Made by a program: the position numbers and the translations under genes | Notes under the pieces: generated by a model | Database searches by the model: none | What the model saw: only the letters and a program-made list of their open reading frames with translations | What the model was told of the DNA's origin: nothing | Shown here: one piece after another, positions 19,427-28,271 of the stretch | How positions within the stretch are numbered: the first letter of the stretch is position 1 | Layout of the letters: every line of letters begins with the position of its first letter | Assembly (NCBI GenBank): GCA_024709955.1 | Contig: JANJVS010000098.1 | Location: forward strand, 1 to 37,692 | From: Rhodocyclaceae bacterium | GTDB lineage: Bacteria > Pseudomonadota > Gammaproteobacteria > Burkholderiales > Rhodocyclaceae | Reading direction: 5' to 3' | Length of the DNA stretch: 37,692 bases

Positions 19427-20416
19427 TCAGGCAGGCGGCATCCGCCGCGCCAGCATGGCCGCGCCCGCCAGGCCGATTTCCGGCGCGGTTACCGCATGAA
19501 CGGGCATGCGGCGGGCGAGCGCGGCGTGTTCGGCCTTGGCGTTGAAGGCCGTCATGAAGCCGCCGTCCCGCAGCAGCGGCAGCAGCTTCTGGGTGACGCC
19601 GCCGGCCAGATATACCCCGCCGCGCGCCAGCAGGGCGAGGGCCATGTCGCCGGCGAAGGCGCCGTAGCTCGCCATGAAGACATCCGCCGCGCGGCGCGCG
19701 AGGCTGGCCGGAGCGGCGAGGGCCAGCGCGCCGATGGCGGCGCCGGGGTCCGCCGCGGTCAGCGGGTCGGGTGTGTCGGCGGCTTCCCGCGCGGCGAGGA
19801 AGCGGTAGAGGTTGACCAGGCCCATGCCGGAGATCGCCCGTTCGGCGGTGGCGCGGCCGTGCTCGGCGCGCAGCCAGGCGGCGAAGGCATCCTGGGTGGC
19901 GTTGGCCGGCGCGTAGCCGACGTGGCCCCCCTCGCTCGGCAGGATCTCGAAGTCGCCGTCGCCGCGCGGCACGATGACGGCCATGCCGAGGCCGGTGCCG
20001 GCGCCGATGGCGAGCCGCACGCCGCCGGCCAGCGGCTCGCCCGCCTGCAGTCGCAGGCTGCCATCCTCCGGCAGCGCGGCGATGCCGGCGGCGACGGCGG
20101 CGAAGTCGTTCGCCAGCGCCACGGGCATGTCCAGCAGTCCTTCCAGCGCACGGGCATCGGCGCGCCAGGGCAGGTTGGTGAAGTCGGCGCGGCGGCCGTC
20201 GTCGGCCACCGGGCCGGCGACCGCGAGACAGGCGCCGACGACGCCGGCCAGTGCGGCGCCGGCATCGGCGCGGAAGCGCGCGAGCAGCGCGTCGCAGCCG
20301 GAAAAGTCGGCGCTGGCGTAACGGTGCGTCAGGACGAAACGCGGCCGGCCGCCGGCGATCTCGGCGACGCCAAGAAGAGCCTTGGTGCCGCCGAGATCGC
20401 CCGCGAGGACCTTCAT
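19427..20416 (-). CDS. glk: Glucokinase
   Basis: Phosphorylates glucose with ATP to glucose-6-phosphate. Its 329 residues fit the bacterial Glk family (E. coli type) rather than ROK kinases. The phosphate loop is GDLGGTKALLGV (6-17); ALANDFAAVAAG carries the catalytic aspartate (about 100); IGAGTGLGMAV and LPSEGGHVGYAP are the following glucose/ATP motifs; YLAGGVTQKLLPLL lies near the end. ATG at 20416 is seven bases after the thyA stop, with no clear ribosome site, so translation may depend on thyA. Its product feeds pgi in the nearby glycogen cluster. Confidence 0.94.
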   Translation of the reverse strand: MKVLAGDLGGTKALLGVAEIAGGRPRFVLTHRYASADFSGCDALLARFRADAGAALAGVVGACLAVAGPVADDGRRADFTNLPWRADARALEGLLDMPVALANDFAAVAAGIAALPEDGSLRLQAGEPLAGGVRLAIGAGTGLGMAVIVPRGDGDFEILPSEGGHVGYAPANATQDAFAAWLRAEHGRATAERAISGMGLVNLYRFLAAREAADTPDPLTAADPGAAIGALALAAPASLARRAADVFMASYGAFAGDMALALLARGGVYLAGGVTQKLLPLLRDGGFMTAFNAKAEHAALARRMPVHAVTAPEIGLAGAAMLARRMPPA

Positions 20417-20423
20417 CGTCGTG

Positions 20424-21218
20424 CTAGACCGCGACGGGCGCGGCGATGTGGGGATGCGGGTCATAGCCTTCCAGCGCGAAGTCCTCGAAGCGGAAGGCGA
20501 ACAGGTCGGTGACCGCCGGGTTGAGACGCATGGTCGGCAGCGCGCGCGTGTCGCGGGAAAGCTGCAGCCGCGCCTGGTCGAGATGGTTCGCATAGAGGTG
20601 CGCGTCGCCCAGCGTATGCACGAAGTCGCCGGGCCTGAGTCCGGTCACCTGCGCGACCATCAGGGTCAGCAGCGCGTAGGAGGCGATGTTGAAGGGCACG
20701 CCGAGGAAGATGTCGGCGCTGCGCTGGTAGAGCTGGCAGGACAGGCGGCCGTCGGCGACGTAGAACTGGAACAGCGCGTGGCAGGGCGGCAGCGCCATGC
20801 GGTCCACGTCGGCCGGGTTCCAGGCGGTGACGATGTGGCGGCGCGAGTCGGGATTCCGCTTCAGGCCGTCGATCAGCTGGACGATCTGGTCGATCTCGCG
20901 GCCGTCGCGGCCGGGCCAGTGGCGCCACTGGTGACCGTAGACCGGGCCGAGATCGCCGTTCGCGTCGGCCCATTCGTCCCAGATCGAGACCTTGTTGTCC
21001 TTGAGGTAGGCGATGTTGGTCTCGCCCTTGAGGAACCACAGCAGCTCGTGGATGATCGAGCGCAGGTGCAGTTTCTTGGTGGTCAGCAGCGGAAAGCCGG
21101 CGGCGAGGTCGAAGCGCATCTGCCAGCCGAACACCGAGCGCGTGCCGGTGCCGGTGCGGTCGGATTTCGCGTGCCCGTGCTCTAGCACGTGGCGCATCAG
21201 GTCGAGGTATTGGCGCAT
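20424..21218 (-). CDS. thyA: Thymidylate synthase
   Basis: Converts dUMP to dTMP using methylene-tetrahydrofolate, which folA and glyA help regenerate. Its 264 residues equal the E. coli enzyme. Landmarks are [48 protein letters not shown], the nucleophile in [12 protein letters not shown] (about residue 146), [19 protein letters not shown], and GDAHLYANH. The ATG at 21218 is chosen over upstream ATGs because it gives the family's [15 protein letters not shown] start. It diverges from the aminopeptidase gene with only 28 bases between starts and is closely followed by glk. Confidence 0.97.
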   Translation of the reverse strand: MRQYLDLMRHVLEHGHAKSDRTGTGTRSVFGWQMRFDLAAGFPLLTTKKLHLRSIIHELLWFLKGETNIAYLKDNKVSIWDEWADANGDLGPVYGHQWRHWPGRDGREIDQIVQLIDGLKRNPDSRRHIVTAWNPADVDRMALPPCHALFQFYVADGRLSCQLYQRSADIFLGVPFNIASYALLTLMVAQVTGLRPGDFVHTLGDAHLYANHLDQARLQLSRDTRALPTMRLNPAVTDLFAFRFEDFALEGYDPHPHIAAPVAV

Positions 21219-21246
21219 AATCCGGCCGATTATAAAGGGCGCATCC
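21219..21246. promoter_or_regulatory. Compact divergent promoter zone, thyA / aminopeptidase
   Basis: Only 28 bases separate the two start codons. On the minus strand a perfect TATAAT (21234-21229) lies 10 bases before the thyA ATG. On the plus strand TATAAA (21231-21236) with TTGGCG 15 bases upstream points to the aminopeptidase. If used, both mRNAs would have almost no leader. The -35 for thyA is poor. Promoter function is inferred. Confidence 0.4.
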
Positions 21247-22710
21247 ATGAGCACATTGCCGAAAATTTCCGTCGCCGCCGCCCCCCGTGGCGATCACTTG
21301 CTGTACCTGTTGCCGGCCGGGAAAGCCCTGCCGGCCGACCTGCCGGAACGCGATTTCTGGCAGGCCCTGCTCAAGCGCAAGGATGCGAAGCCGGCGGAGC
21401 TGGCGAAGACGCCGCTCGCCGCCGACCTGCCCGACGGCCGGCGCGCCGCGCTGGCGATGGTCGATGCGCGGGCCGCGCGCTTCGAGCGCCTCACCGTGCT
21501 GCGCAAGGCGATCGCGGCCCTGCTCGAAGAGACGCCGACCGTGCTCGCCATCGTGCCGCTCGGCGTCGATGCCGCCGCCGTCGAGGATGCCGTCTATGTC
21601 GCGCAGGTCAATGGCGTGCCGCTGCCGGCGCAGAAGCAGAAGCCGGCGCCCGCCCTGCGGACGGTGCAGGTCGTCGGCCACCGTCCCGCCGGCGCCGACT
21701 TTTCCCGCGCCCGCATCCTCGCCGGCGCCAACCTGCTGGCGCGCGAGCTCACCGCCCTGCCGCCGAACCGGCTCGACCCCCTCGCCTACCGCAAGCGCCT
21801 GCGCGCCCTGGCGCGGGAAAAGGGCTTCGCCATCGAGGAGTTCGACTTCCGCAAGCTCAAGAAGATGGGCGCCGGCGCCTTCTGCGCCGTGGCCCAGGGC
21901 AGCCACGACGACACGCTCGGGGAGGGTGGTGGCGCGGCCATCGTGCGCCTGTCCTGGCGGCCGAAGAAGAAGGCGGCGCGGACGCTCGCGCTGGTGGGCA
22001 AGGGCATCTGCTACGACACCGGCGGCCACAACCTCAAGCCGGCGAAATACATGGCCGGCATGCACGAGGACATGAACGGCTCGGCCGTCGCCCTCGCCAT
22101 CCTCTGCGCCGCGGCGGAACTGAACCTGCCGGTGGCCATCGACTGCTGGCTCGCCATCGCCAAGAACCACCTGTCGCCGACGGCTTACGCCCAGGGCGAC
22201 ATCGTCGCCGCCCTCGACGGCACCACCATCGAGGTCGTGCATACCGACGCCGAGGGACGCATGGTGCTGGCGGACACCCTGGCGCTGGCGGCGCGCGCCA
22301 GGCCGGCGCTGATGATCGACTTCGCCACCCTCACCGGCAGCATGCTGGCCGCTCTCGGCCAGCGCTATTCCGGCGTGTTCGCCAGCGACGACGCGCTGGC
22401 GGCGCGCGCCGTCGCGGCGGGCAAGACGAGCGGCGAGCGCGTCTGCGTCTTCCCGCGGGACGCCGACTACGATTCCGCCCTTGACTCGAAGGTCGCCGAC
22501 GTCAAGCAATGCACCCTCGAAGGCGACGCCGACCATATCCTGGCGGCGCGCTTCCTCGGCCGCTTCGTCGGCGAGACGCCCTGGATCCACATGGACCTGT
22601 CGGCGGCGAGCTGCGGCGGCGGACTCGGCGCCGTCGCCTCCGACCTCACCGGCTTCGGCGTCGCCTGGGGCGTCGCCCTGCTCGAAGACTGGCTCGGCGC
22701 GCCGGCATGA
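21247..22710 (+). CDS. Leucyl aminopeptidase family protein (M17)
   Basis: Cytoplasmic two-metal aminopeptidase of 487 residues that would remove N-terminal residues from peptides. All M17 metal and catalytic residues are visible: K252 and D257 in [12 protein letters not shown]264, D275 in MHEDMNGSA, and D334, E336 and R338 in [10 protein letters not shown]. The N-terminal domain (1-150) is less conserved. Residues 145-152 (HRPAGADF) are encoded over a perfect copy of the 24-base repeat, one base out of codon register from the pgi case. They sit in the linker just before the catalytic domain, so activity is probably intact. The start is the first ATG past the thyA divergence. A 41-base gap leads to the PilZ-like gene. 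PepA versus PepB cannot be decided by eye. Confidence 0.92.
   Translation: MSTLPKISVAAAPRGDHLLYLLPAGKALPADLPERDFWQALLKRKDAKPAELAKTPLAADLPDGRRAALAMVDARAARFERLTVLRKAIAALLEETPTVLAIVPLGVDAAAVEDAVYVAQVNGVPLPAQKQKPAPALRTVQVVGHRPAGADFSRARILAGANLLARELTALPPNRLDPLAYRKRLRALAREKGFAIEEFDFRKLKKMGAGAFCAVAQGSHDDTLGEGGGAAIVRLSWRPKKKAARTLALVGKGICYDTGGHNLKPAKYMAGMHEDMNGSAVALAILCAAAELNLPVAIDCWLAIAKNHLSPTAYAQGDIVAALDGTTIEVVHTDAEGRMVLADTLALAARARPALMIDFATLTGSMLAALGQRYSGVFASDDALAARAVAAGKTSGERVCVFPRDADYDSALDSKVADVKQCTLEGDADHILAARFLGRFVGETPWIHMDLSAASCGGGLGAVASDLTGFGVAWGVALLEDWLGAPA
21680..21703 (+). repeat. 24-base repeat copy inside the M17 aminopeptidase gene
   Basis: Perfect GACTTTT-type copy, read in its third frame as RPAGADF within codons 145-152. 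Confidence 0.85.
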
Positions 22711-22751
22711 CGGCACGCTGATCCCGCAACCCGCCGCGGCCGAGGTCACCC

Positions 22752-24248
22752 ATGCTGGGATTCTTCTCCGCCAAGCCCGACCACCCCCTCGCCGACGCCA
22801 AGGAGGCGCGGCGCATCGTCGCCGAAATCGCCGCCCACGAGCCGGTGGCCGCCCTCGGCGAGGCGGCGGGCTGGTTCGAGTCGCTGGCCGGCGTCGATGG
22901 TTTTTCCCCGGCGGCGCGCTTCGAGCGCGTCGCCGAAATCGCCGCCGCCTCGCTGCCCCAGGCGCGGCGCCAGGGGCGCGACTTCCTGTCGGGCGCGCGC
23001 CAGATGCGCCTGCAGGAGCAGCAGGCCTGGCAGCGCAACCAGGACTACTGGACCCAGCTCGCCCATGCCCTCGACCGCTGCCTCGAAGAGGCCGACGCCG
23101 ACGCCAAGGCCGCCGAGGCGCTGCGCCCGCGTCTTGGCGCGCTGCTCGCCGGGCTGCTGATCGCCCACGGCGGGCGTCTGCGCTGGTTCCGGCTGCGCTA
23201 CGGCCCGATCGACGGCAGCCTGTGGACCCGCCTCGGCGACCTGTATCTGCGCGCGGTGAGGGAGAGGCTCGCCGAGCGCGAGGCCCAGCCCTTCGGCCCC
23301 GGCGAGGGCGCGACGACGCCGGCCGCCGAATACCTCAAGGTGCTGGTGTTCCAGGCCTCGTCGATGGACAACCTGCTGCCGCTGGAGATCGGCCTGGCCG
23401 AACGCTTCATCGCCCATTTCCTGCCCCACTTCGTCTTCGGCGCCGAGGTGCGGCCGGAAAGCGTGTACTGGGTCGATGCCGCCAAGCCGCTGCCGCCGAC
23501 GCGGCTCGCCAAGTTGCCCGACCTCTCCCCCGGTCTGCGCTTCTTCGGTCCGGGCCAGGCGCTGGCGGCCGTGCAGCGGATGCGCGAGCGCATCGCCGCC
23601 AGTGGCGCGCTGCCGGCCGAGGTCAATCTTGGCGGCCAGTATTCCGCCGCCGTCGTCCTGCCGGTGCTCGACCACCTGGCGATGTGCTGGTCGCCCAAGC
23701 CGCCGACGCGCACTTTCCCGCGCCACCGCATCAAGTCGCGCGTCGGCATCGTCGGCGGCCTGCCGGCGCTGCACCAGTGCCTCGGCGATACGCTCGGCGG
23801 TTTCGACGACGTCGAGTCGTGGCTGGTGGAGGACGTCAGCCAGGGCGGCATGGGGGTCAAGCTGCCGCTGCGCCACAACGACTGGGTGCGCGTCGGCGCG
23901 CTGGTCGGCATGCAGCCCGAGGGCGGCGACAACTGGCTGGTCGGCGCGGTGCGCCGCTTCACGCGCGAAACCGAGGCGCAGGGCGTCGTCGGCATCGAAA
24001 CCCTGTCGAAGACGCCGCGCGCCGTCACCGCCGCGGCCGGCGGCTTTGAAACCGCCCTGGTGCTGCTCGACCCGCCGCGGGACGACAGCTCGATCCGCGT
24101 GCTGCTCGCGCCCGGCGACTGGGAGGAGGGCATCCCGCTCGTCGCGCGGATCGACGGCCGGCGCTGGCGCCTGCATCCGGACGAGCGCATCGAGGCCGGC
24201 GACGACTGGCTGGTCGGCCGCTGCGTGGCCGAAGTGTTGTCCGACTGA
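22752..24248 (+). CDS. Uncharacterised cytoplasmic protein with C-terminal PilZ-like motifs
   Basis: 498 residues without signal or membrane segments. I do not recognise a named family. Residues 1-310 are mostly helical and Ala/Arg/Glu-rich. Residues about 320-420 resemble a PilZ c-di-GMP domain: RIKSR at 326-330 fits RxxxR, and DVSQGGMG from 361 fits DxSxxG, followed by [11 protein letters not shown] and WLVGAVRRF strand-like segments. The spacing between the motifs is longer than usual, and the rest resembles the GxVRW-type proteins found in betaproteobacteria. If real, this is a c-di-GMP receptor of unknown output. ATG at 22752, 41 bases after the aminopeptidase. The stop is followed eight bases later by a 24-base repeat. 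Confidence 0.75.
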   Translation: MLGFFSAKPDHPLADAKEARRIVAEIAAHEPVAALGEAAGWFESLAGVDGFSPAARFERVAEIAAASLPQARRQGRDFLSGARQMRLQEQQAWQRNQDYWTQLAHALDRCLEEADADAKAAEALRPRLGALLAGLLIAHGGRLRWFRLRYGPIDGSLWTRLGDLYLRAVRERLAEREAQPFGPGEGATTPAAEYLKVLVFQASSMDNLLPLEIGLAERFIAHFLPHFVFGAEVRPESVYWVDAAKPLPPTRLAKLPDLSPGLRFFGPGQALAAVQRMRERIAASGALPAEVNLGGQYSAAVVLPVLDHLAMCWSPKPPTRTFPRHRIKSRVGIVGGLPALHQCLGDTLGGFDDVESWLVEDVSQGGMGVKLPLRHNDWVRVGALVGMQPEGGDNWLVGAVRRFTRETEAQGVVGIETLSKTPRAVTAAAGGFETALVLLDPPRDDSSIRVLLAPGDWEEGIPLVARIDGRRWRLHPDERIEAGDDWLVGRCVAEVLSD

Positions 24249-24255
24249 GGGGGGC

Positions 24256-24279
24256 ACCGTTCCGCCGGCGCCGACTTGC
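24256..24279 (+). repeat. 24-base repeat copy after the PilZ-like gene (diverged end)
   Basis: Matches the core with one substitution at position 6 and a changed tail (GACTTGC instead of GACTTTT). First of two same-direction copies that bracket the structured gap 24280-24522. Confidence 0.7.
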
Positions 24280-24522
24280 TGACCCGCCCACCCCCAGCCC
24301 GTTCCACGGCCGGCTTTGCACAGCCGGCCGGCTCCGGCGGCGCGAAGCAATGCTTCGCGAAACCCCGCCTTCGCCCTCTCGGGCGGGGAGACTACTGGCG
24401 AGCTGCGCTCGAATATTACGGGGAGGATTGATCAGGCGCGCGGAGCGGGTGCGCCTTCGGCGCGTGCCGTTTCGCCTTGGGAGCGGCCCGGCGGCGAAAC
24501 TGCCATGACTGAACTCCGTATC
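24280..24522. other. Structured non-coding gap with five perfect hairpins
   Basis: No convincing gene. Perfect inverted repeats lie in a row: 24308-24329 (8-bp arms, 6-base loop), 24341-24359 (CGCGAAGCA / TGCTTCGCG around one base), 24363-24388 (CCCCGCC / GGCGGGG), 24451-24463 (GCGCC-TTC-GGCGC) and 24469-24500 (GTTTCGCC / GGCGAAAC). It lies between convergent genes and between two 24-base repeats. It could be a non-coding RNA, a termination zone or a relic of a mobile unit. Confidence 0.5.
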
Positions 24523-24546
24523 ACCGTCCCGCCGGCGCCGACTTTT
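24523..24546 (+). repeat. 24-base repeat copy abutting the mogA stop
   Basis: Perfect GACTTTT-type copy. Its last base is the first base of the complemented mogA stop codon, so the repeat directly abuts the 3' end of that gene. Confidence 0.85.
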
Positions 24547-25100
24547 CAGGCTTGCGGCGGGCGCTGGGCGGACTTGGGGCGGAAGGCCTTGACGACTTCC
24601 TCGCGCGTCTCGACGTAGGGGCCGCCGATCAGGTCGATGCAGTAGGGCACGGCGGCGAAGACGCCGTCGAGGGTTTCCTTGATCGCCTTGGGCTGGCCCG
24701 GCAGGTTGAGGATCAGCGACTTGCCGCGGATGACGCCGACCTGGCGCGAGAGGATCGCGGTGGGCACGTACTTGAGGCTGACGGCGCGCATCTGTTCGCC
24801 GAAGCCGGGCATGACTTTGTCGGCGACGGCGAGCGTCGCCTCGGGCGTGACGTCGCGCGGCGCCGGGCCGGTGCCGCCGGTGGTCAGCACCAGATGGCAG
24901 CCGGCGATGTCGCAGAGCTCGATCAGGGTCTGCTCGATGGTCGCCTGCTCGTCGGGGATCAGCCGCGTCTCCATGCGCCAGGGCGAGGCCAGCGCGGCGC
25001 CGAACCATTCCCGCAGCGCGGGCAGGCCCTGGTCTTCATAGACGCCGGAAGATGCGCGGTCGGAGATCGAGACCAGGCCGACGATCAGTTCATTCGTCAT
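24546..25100 (-). CDS. mogA: Molybdopterin adenylyltransferase
   Basis: Activates molybdopterin with ATP before molybdate insertion, in the cytoplasm. 184 residues, typical for MogA. The N-terminal VGLVSISDRASSGVYEDQG is followed by LVLTTGGTGPAPRDVTPEAT (about 70-89, the MPT/ATP-binding signature) and by SLILNLPGQPKAIKETLDG near 128-146. The ATG at 25100 lies inside the 3' end of darP (11-base overlap), so the two are probably co-translated. Its presence implies molybdenum enzymes elsewhere in the genome. Confidence 0.95.
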   Translation of the reverse strand: MTNELIVGLVSISDRASSGVYEDQGLPALREWFGAALASPWRMETRLIPDEQATIEQTLIELCDIAGCHLVLTTGGTGPAPRDVTPEATLAVADKVMPGFGEQMRAVSLKYVPTAILSRQVGVIRGKSLILNLPGQPKAIKETLDGVFAAVPYCIDLIGGPYVETREEVVKAFRPKSAQRPPQA

Positions 25101-25647
25101 GGTCTTCGGTCTCTTCGGGCGGCGCGTCCGCCGCGCCGGACTGCAACTCGCGCAGCGTGCGGTAGAGCTCGCGGAAGGCGCGCGGCGGCTTGCCGAGCTG
25201 CTGCTCCTTGAGGGCGTTGCGGCGCAGCTGGCGCAGGTACTGGAGGTCGGCGCCCGGATGTTCCGCGGCGATCTCGCCGATCACCGTCTCGTCCTCGAGG
25301 AAGCGCGCGCGCAGCCGCTCCAGCGCGTGCATGCGCGCGTTGGCCGCGGCGGACAGGCCCTTCATGTCGTCGATGGCGGCACGGATCGGTTCCGGATCGA
25401 GGCTGCGCATCAGCTTGCCGATGTACTGCAGCTGGCGCCGGTGCGCCCCGTGCTGGGTGAAGCGCTGGGCGTCGCGCACGGCTTCGCGCAGATTGTCCGG
25501 CAGGTCGAGCTTTTTCAGCTGGTCGGTCGAGAGCGCGACCAGCTCGGCACCGAGCGCCTGCAGGTCGTCCATGGCGCGCTTGAGGGCGCTTTTGCTGGGT
25601 TTTTCGAGGGGTTCCACGGGTAAGATTATAGCTTCCGTCCCTTCCAT
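25090..25647 (-). CDS. darP: DarP (YjgA, DUF615) ribosome-associated protein
   Basis: Small basic/acidic helical protein of 185 residues (E. coli 183) that joins late large-subunit ribosome assembly. The family pattern is clear: KSALKRAMDDLQALGAELV, LDLPDNLREAVRDA, THGAHRRQLQYIGKLMR-type core (here FTQHGAHRRQLQYIGKLM), and AEHPGADLQYLRQLRRNAL. The ATG at 25647 is chosen; a GTG at 25617 would start nearer the usual N-terminus. It overlaps mogA by 11 bases and diverges from pmbA with only 15 bases between the two starts. Confidence 0.92.
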   Translation of the reverse strand: MEGTEAIILPVEPLEKPSKSALKRAMDDLQALGAELVALSTDQLKKLDLPDNLREAVRDAQRFTQHGAHRRQLQYIGKLMRSLDPEPIRAAIDDMKGLSAAANARMHALERLRARFLEDETVIGEIAAEHPGADLQYLRQLRRNALKEQQLGKPPRAFRELYRTLRELQSGAADAPPEETEDHDE

Positions 25648-25662
25648 TCCCGTTCCCTGCCT

Positions 25663-27006
25663 ATGTCCGCGTTTTCCTTTTCCCCCGCGCAATTGCGCGA
25701 GCTTGCCGCCGACGTGCTGCGCCATGCCGAGCGCGGCGGCGCCACGGCCTGCGAAGTCGATGTTTCCGAGGGCGTCGGCCAGTCGGTCACCGTCCGCAAG
25801 GGCGAGGTCGAGACCATCGAGTTCAACCGCGACAAGGGCATCGGCGTCAGCGTCTATCTCGGCCTGCGCCGCGGCCACGCCTCCACTTCCGACTTCTCGA
25901 TCGCCGCGCTCAAGGCCACGGTGGATGCCGCCCTGTCGATCGCCCGCTTCACCGCCGAGGATCCCTGCGCCGGCCTGCCCGAGCCCGAGCTGCTGGCGCG
26001 GGAAGACATGGACCTCGACCTCTACCACCCCTGGGACCTGTCGGTCGAGGAGGCCATCGAGATCGCGCGCCGCGGCGAACGGGCCGCCTTCGCCGTCAGC
26101 CCGCTGGTGAAGAATTCCGAGGGCGCGACGGTCTCGGCCCACGCGGCCCATTTCGTTTCGGCCAACAGCCTCGGCTTCATGGGCGGCTATCCGTCCACGC
26201 GGCATTTCATCAGCTGCGTGCCGATCGCCGCCAAGGGCCGCGACATGCAGCGCGACGACTGGTATTCGGGCTGGCGCGATCCGGCCGAGCTGGCCGCGCC
26301 GGAGGCGATCGGCGACTACGCCGCGCGCCGCGCCCTCTCGCGCCTCGGCGCCAAGAAGCTCAAGACGCGCCAGTGCAAGGTGATGTTCGAGGCGCCGCTG
26401 GCCGCCATGCTGATGGGCAGTTTCGTGCACGCGGTTTCCGGCGGCAGCCTTTACCGCAAGGCGAGCTTCCTGGTCGATTCCCTCGGCCAGCGCATCTTCC
26501 CCGAGTGGTTCCGCGTCGAGGAGCGTCCGCACCTCAAGAGAGGCCTCGCCTCTAGCCCCTTCGACGACGACGGCGTCGCCACGCGCGACCGCACCGTGGT
26601 GGCGGACGGCATCCTCCAGGGCTATTTCCTGTCCACCTACACGGCCAGGAAGCTCGGCATGCCGACCACCGGCAACGCCGGCGGCAGCCACAACCTGCTG
26701 GTGGCGCCGAGCCCGGATGCGCCTGCCGATTTCGCCGCCATGCTCAAGGCCTTCGGCACCGGCCTGCTGGTCACCGAGGTGCTCGGCCACGGCATCAACT
26801 ACGTCACCGGCGACTATTCGCGCGGCGCGGCCGGCTACTGGGTGGAAAACGGCGCGATCGCCTACCCGGTGCATGAGGTCACCATCGCCGGCAACCTGCG
26901 CGACATGTTCGCCGGCATCGAGACGGTCGGCCGCGACGTTGTCACGCGCGGTTCGCGCACGGTCGGGTCAATTGTGGTTAACCGCATGACGGTGGCGGGG
27001 AATTAA
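25663..27006 (+). CDS. pmbA: PmbA/TldE metalloprotease-family protein
   Basis: Partner of TldD in a heterodimeric protease that removes leader parts of modified peptides. PmbA/TldE is the subunit without the metal site. Its 447 residues match the family. Landmarks are SVTVRKGEVETIEFNRDKG (about 41-59), GIGVSVYLGLRRGHAST, VMFEAPLAAMLMGSFVHAVSGGSL, RTVVADGILQGYFLSTYTARKL, the TTGNAGGSHNLLV region, and the ending SIVVNRMTVAGN. No tldD gene is in the window. It is divergent from darP-mogA, an arrangement common in betaproteobacteria. Confidence 0.95.
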   Translation: MSAFSFSPAQLRELAADVLRHAERGGATACEVDVSEGVGQSVTVRKGEVETIEFNRDKGIGVSVYLGLRRGHASTSDFSIAALKATVDAALSIARFTAEDPCAGLPEPELLAREDMDLDLYHPWDLSVEEAIEIARRGERAAFAVSPLVKNSEGATVSAHAAHFVSANSLGFMGGYPSTRHFISCVPIAAKGRDMQRDDWYSGWRDPAELAAPEAIGDYAARRALSRLGAKKLKTRQCKVMFEAPLAAMLMGSFVHAVSGGSLYRKASFLVDSLGQRIFPEWFRVEERPHLKRGLASSPFDDDGVATRDRTVVADGILQGYFLSTYTARKLGMPTTGNAGGSHNLLVAPSPDAPADFAAMLKAFGTGLLVTEVLGHGINYVTGDYSRGAAGYWVENGAIAYPVHEVTIAGNLRDMFAGIETVGRDVVTRGSRTVGSIVVNRMTVAGN

Positions 27007-27023
27007 GGCCGCTGCTGCAGTCA

Positions 27024-27076
27024 TTGGCCGATTGTTTGCGTGTAGTATTTCGGCACCGTCCCGCGCCCGCGGGACG
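27024..27076 (+). promoter_or_regulatory. Promoter with perfect palindrome upstream of the first TRAP binding-protein gene
   Basis: TTGGCC (27024-27029), 16 bases, TATTTC (27046-27051) gives a plausible sigma-70 promoter with a start near 27058. A perfect inverted repeat CGTCCCGCG-CC-CGCGGGACG (27057-27076) covers that start. It could be a repressor site or a 5' mRNA hairpin. Its left half equals the first bases of the 24-base repeat, so it may be a decayed copy. AAGGAGA follows before the ATG at 27103. Confidence 0.45.
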
Positions 27077-27102
27077 ATCTAATAACTCCAAGGAGACGAT
27101 GT

Positions 27103-28185
<1,083 letters not shown>

Positions 28186-28202
28186 GCGCTTTCCGCGCCA
28201 AG

Positions 28203-28230
28203 AAAAATCCCCGCCGCGGCGGGGATTTTT
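28203..28230. terminator. Strong two-way intrinsic terminator
   Basis: A perfect inverted repeat with 13-base arms: AAAAATCCCCGCC and GGCGGGGATTTTT around GC. It ends in T5 on both strands and lies between the convergent binding-protein gene (plus, stop 28185) and dctM (minus, stop 28272). Confidence 0.92.
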
Positions 28231-28271
28231 CGTTGACGCGGCCGCGGCGACCGCGCAAGGCCGCCGCCCGC

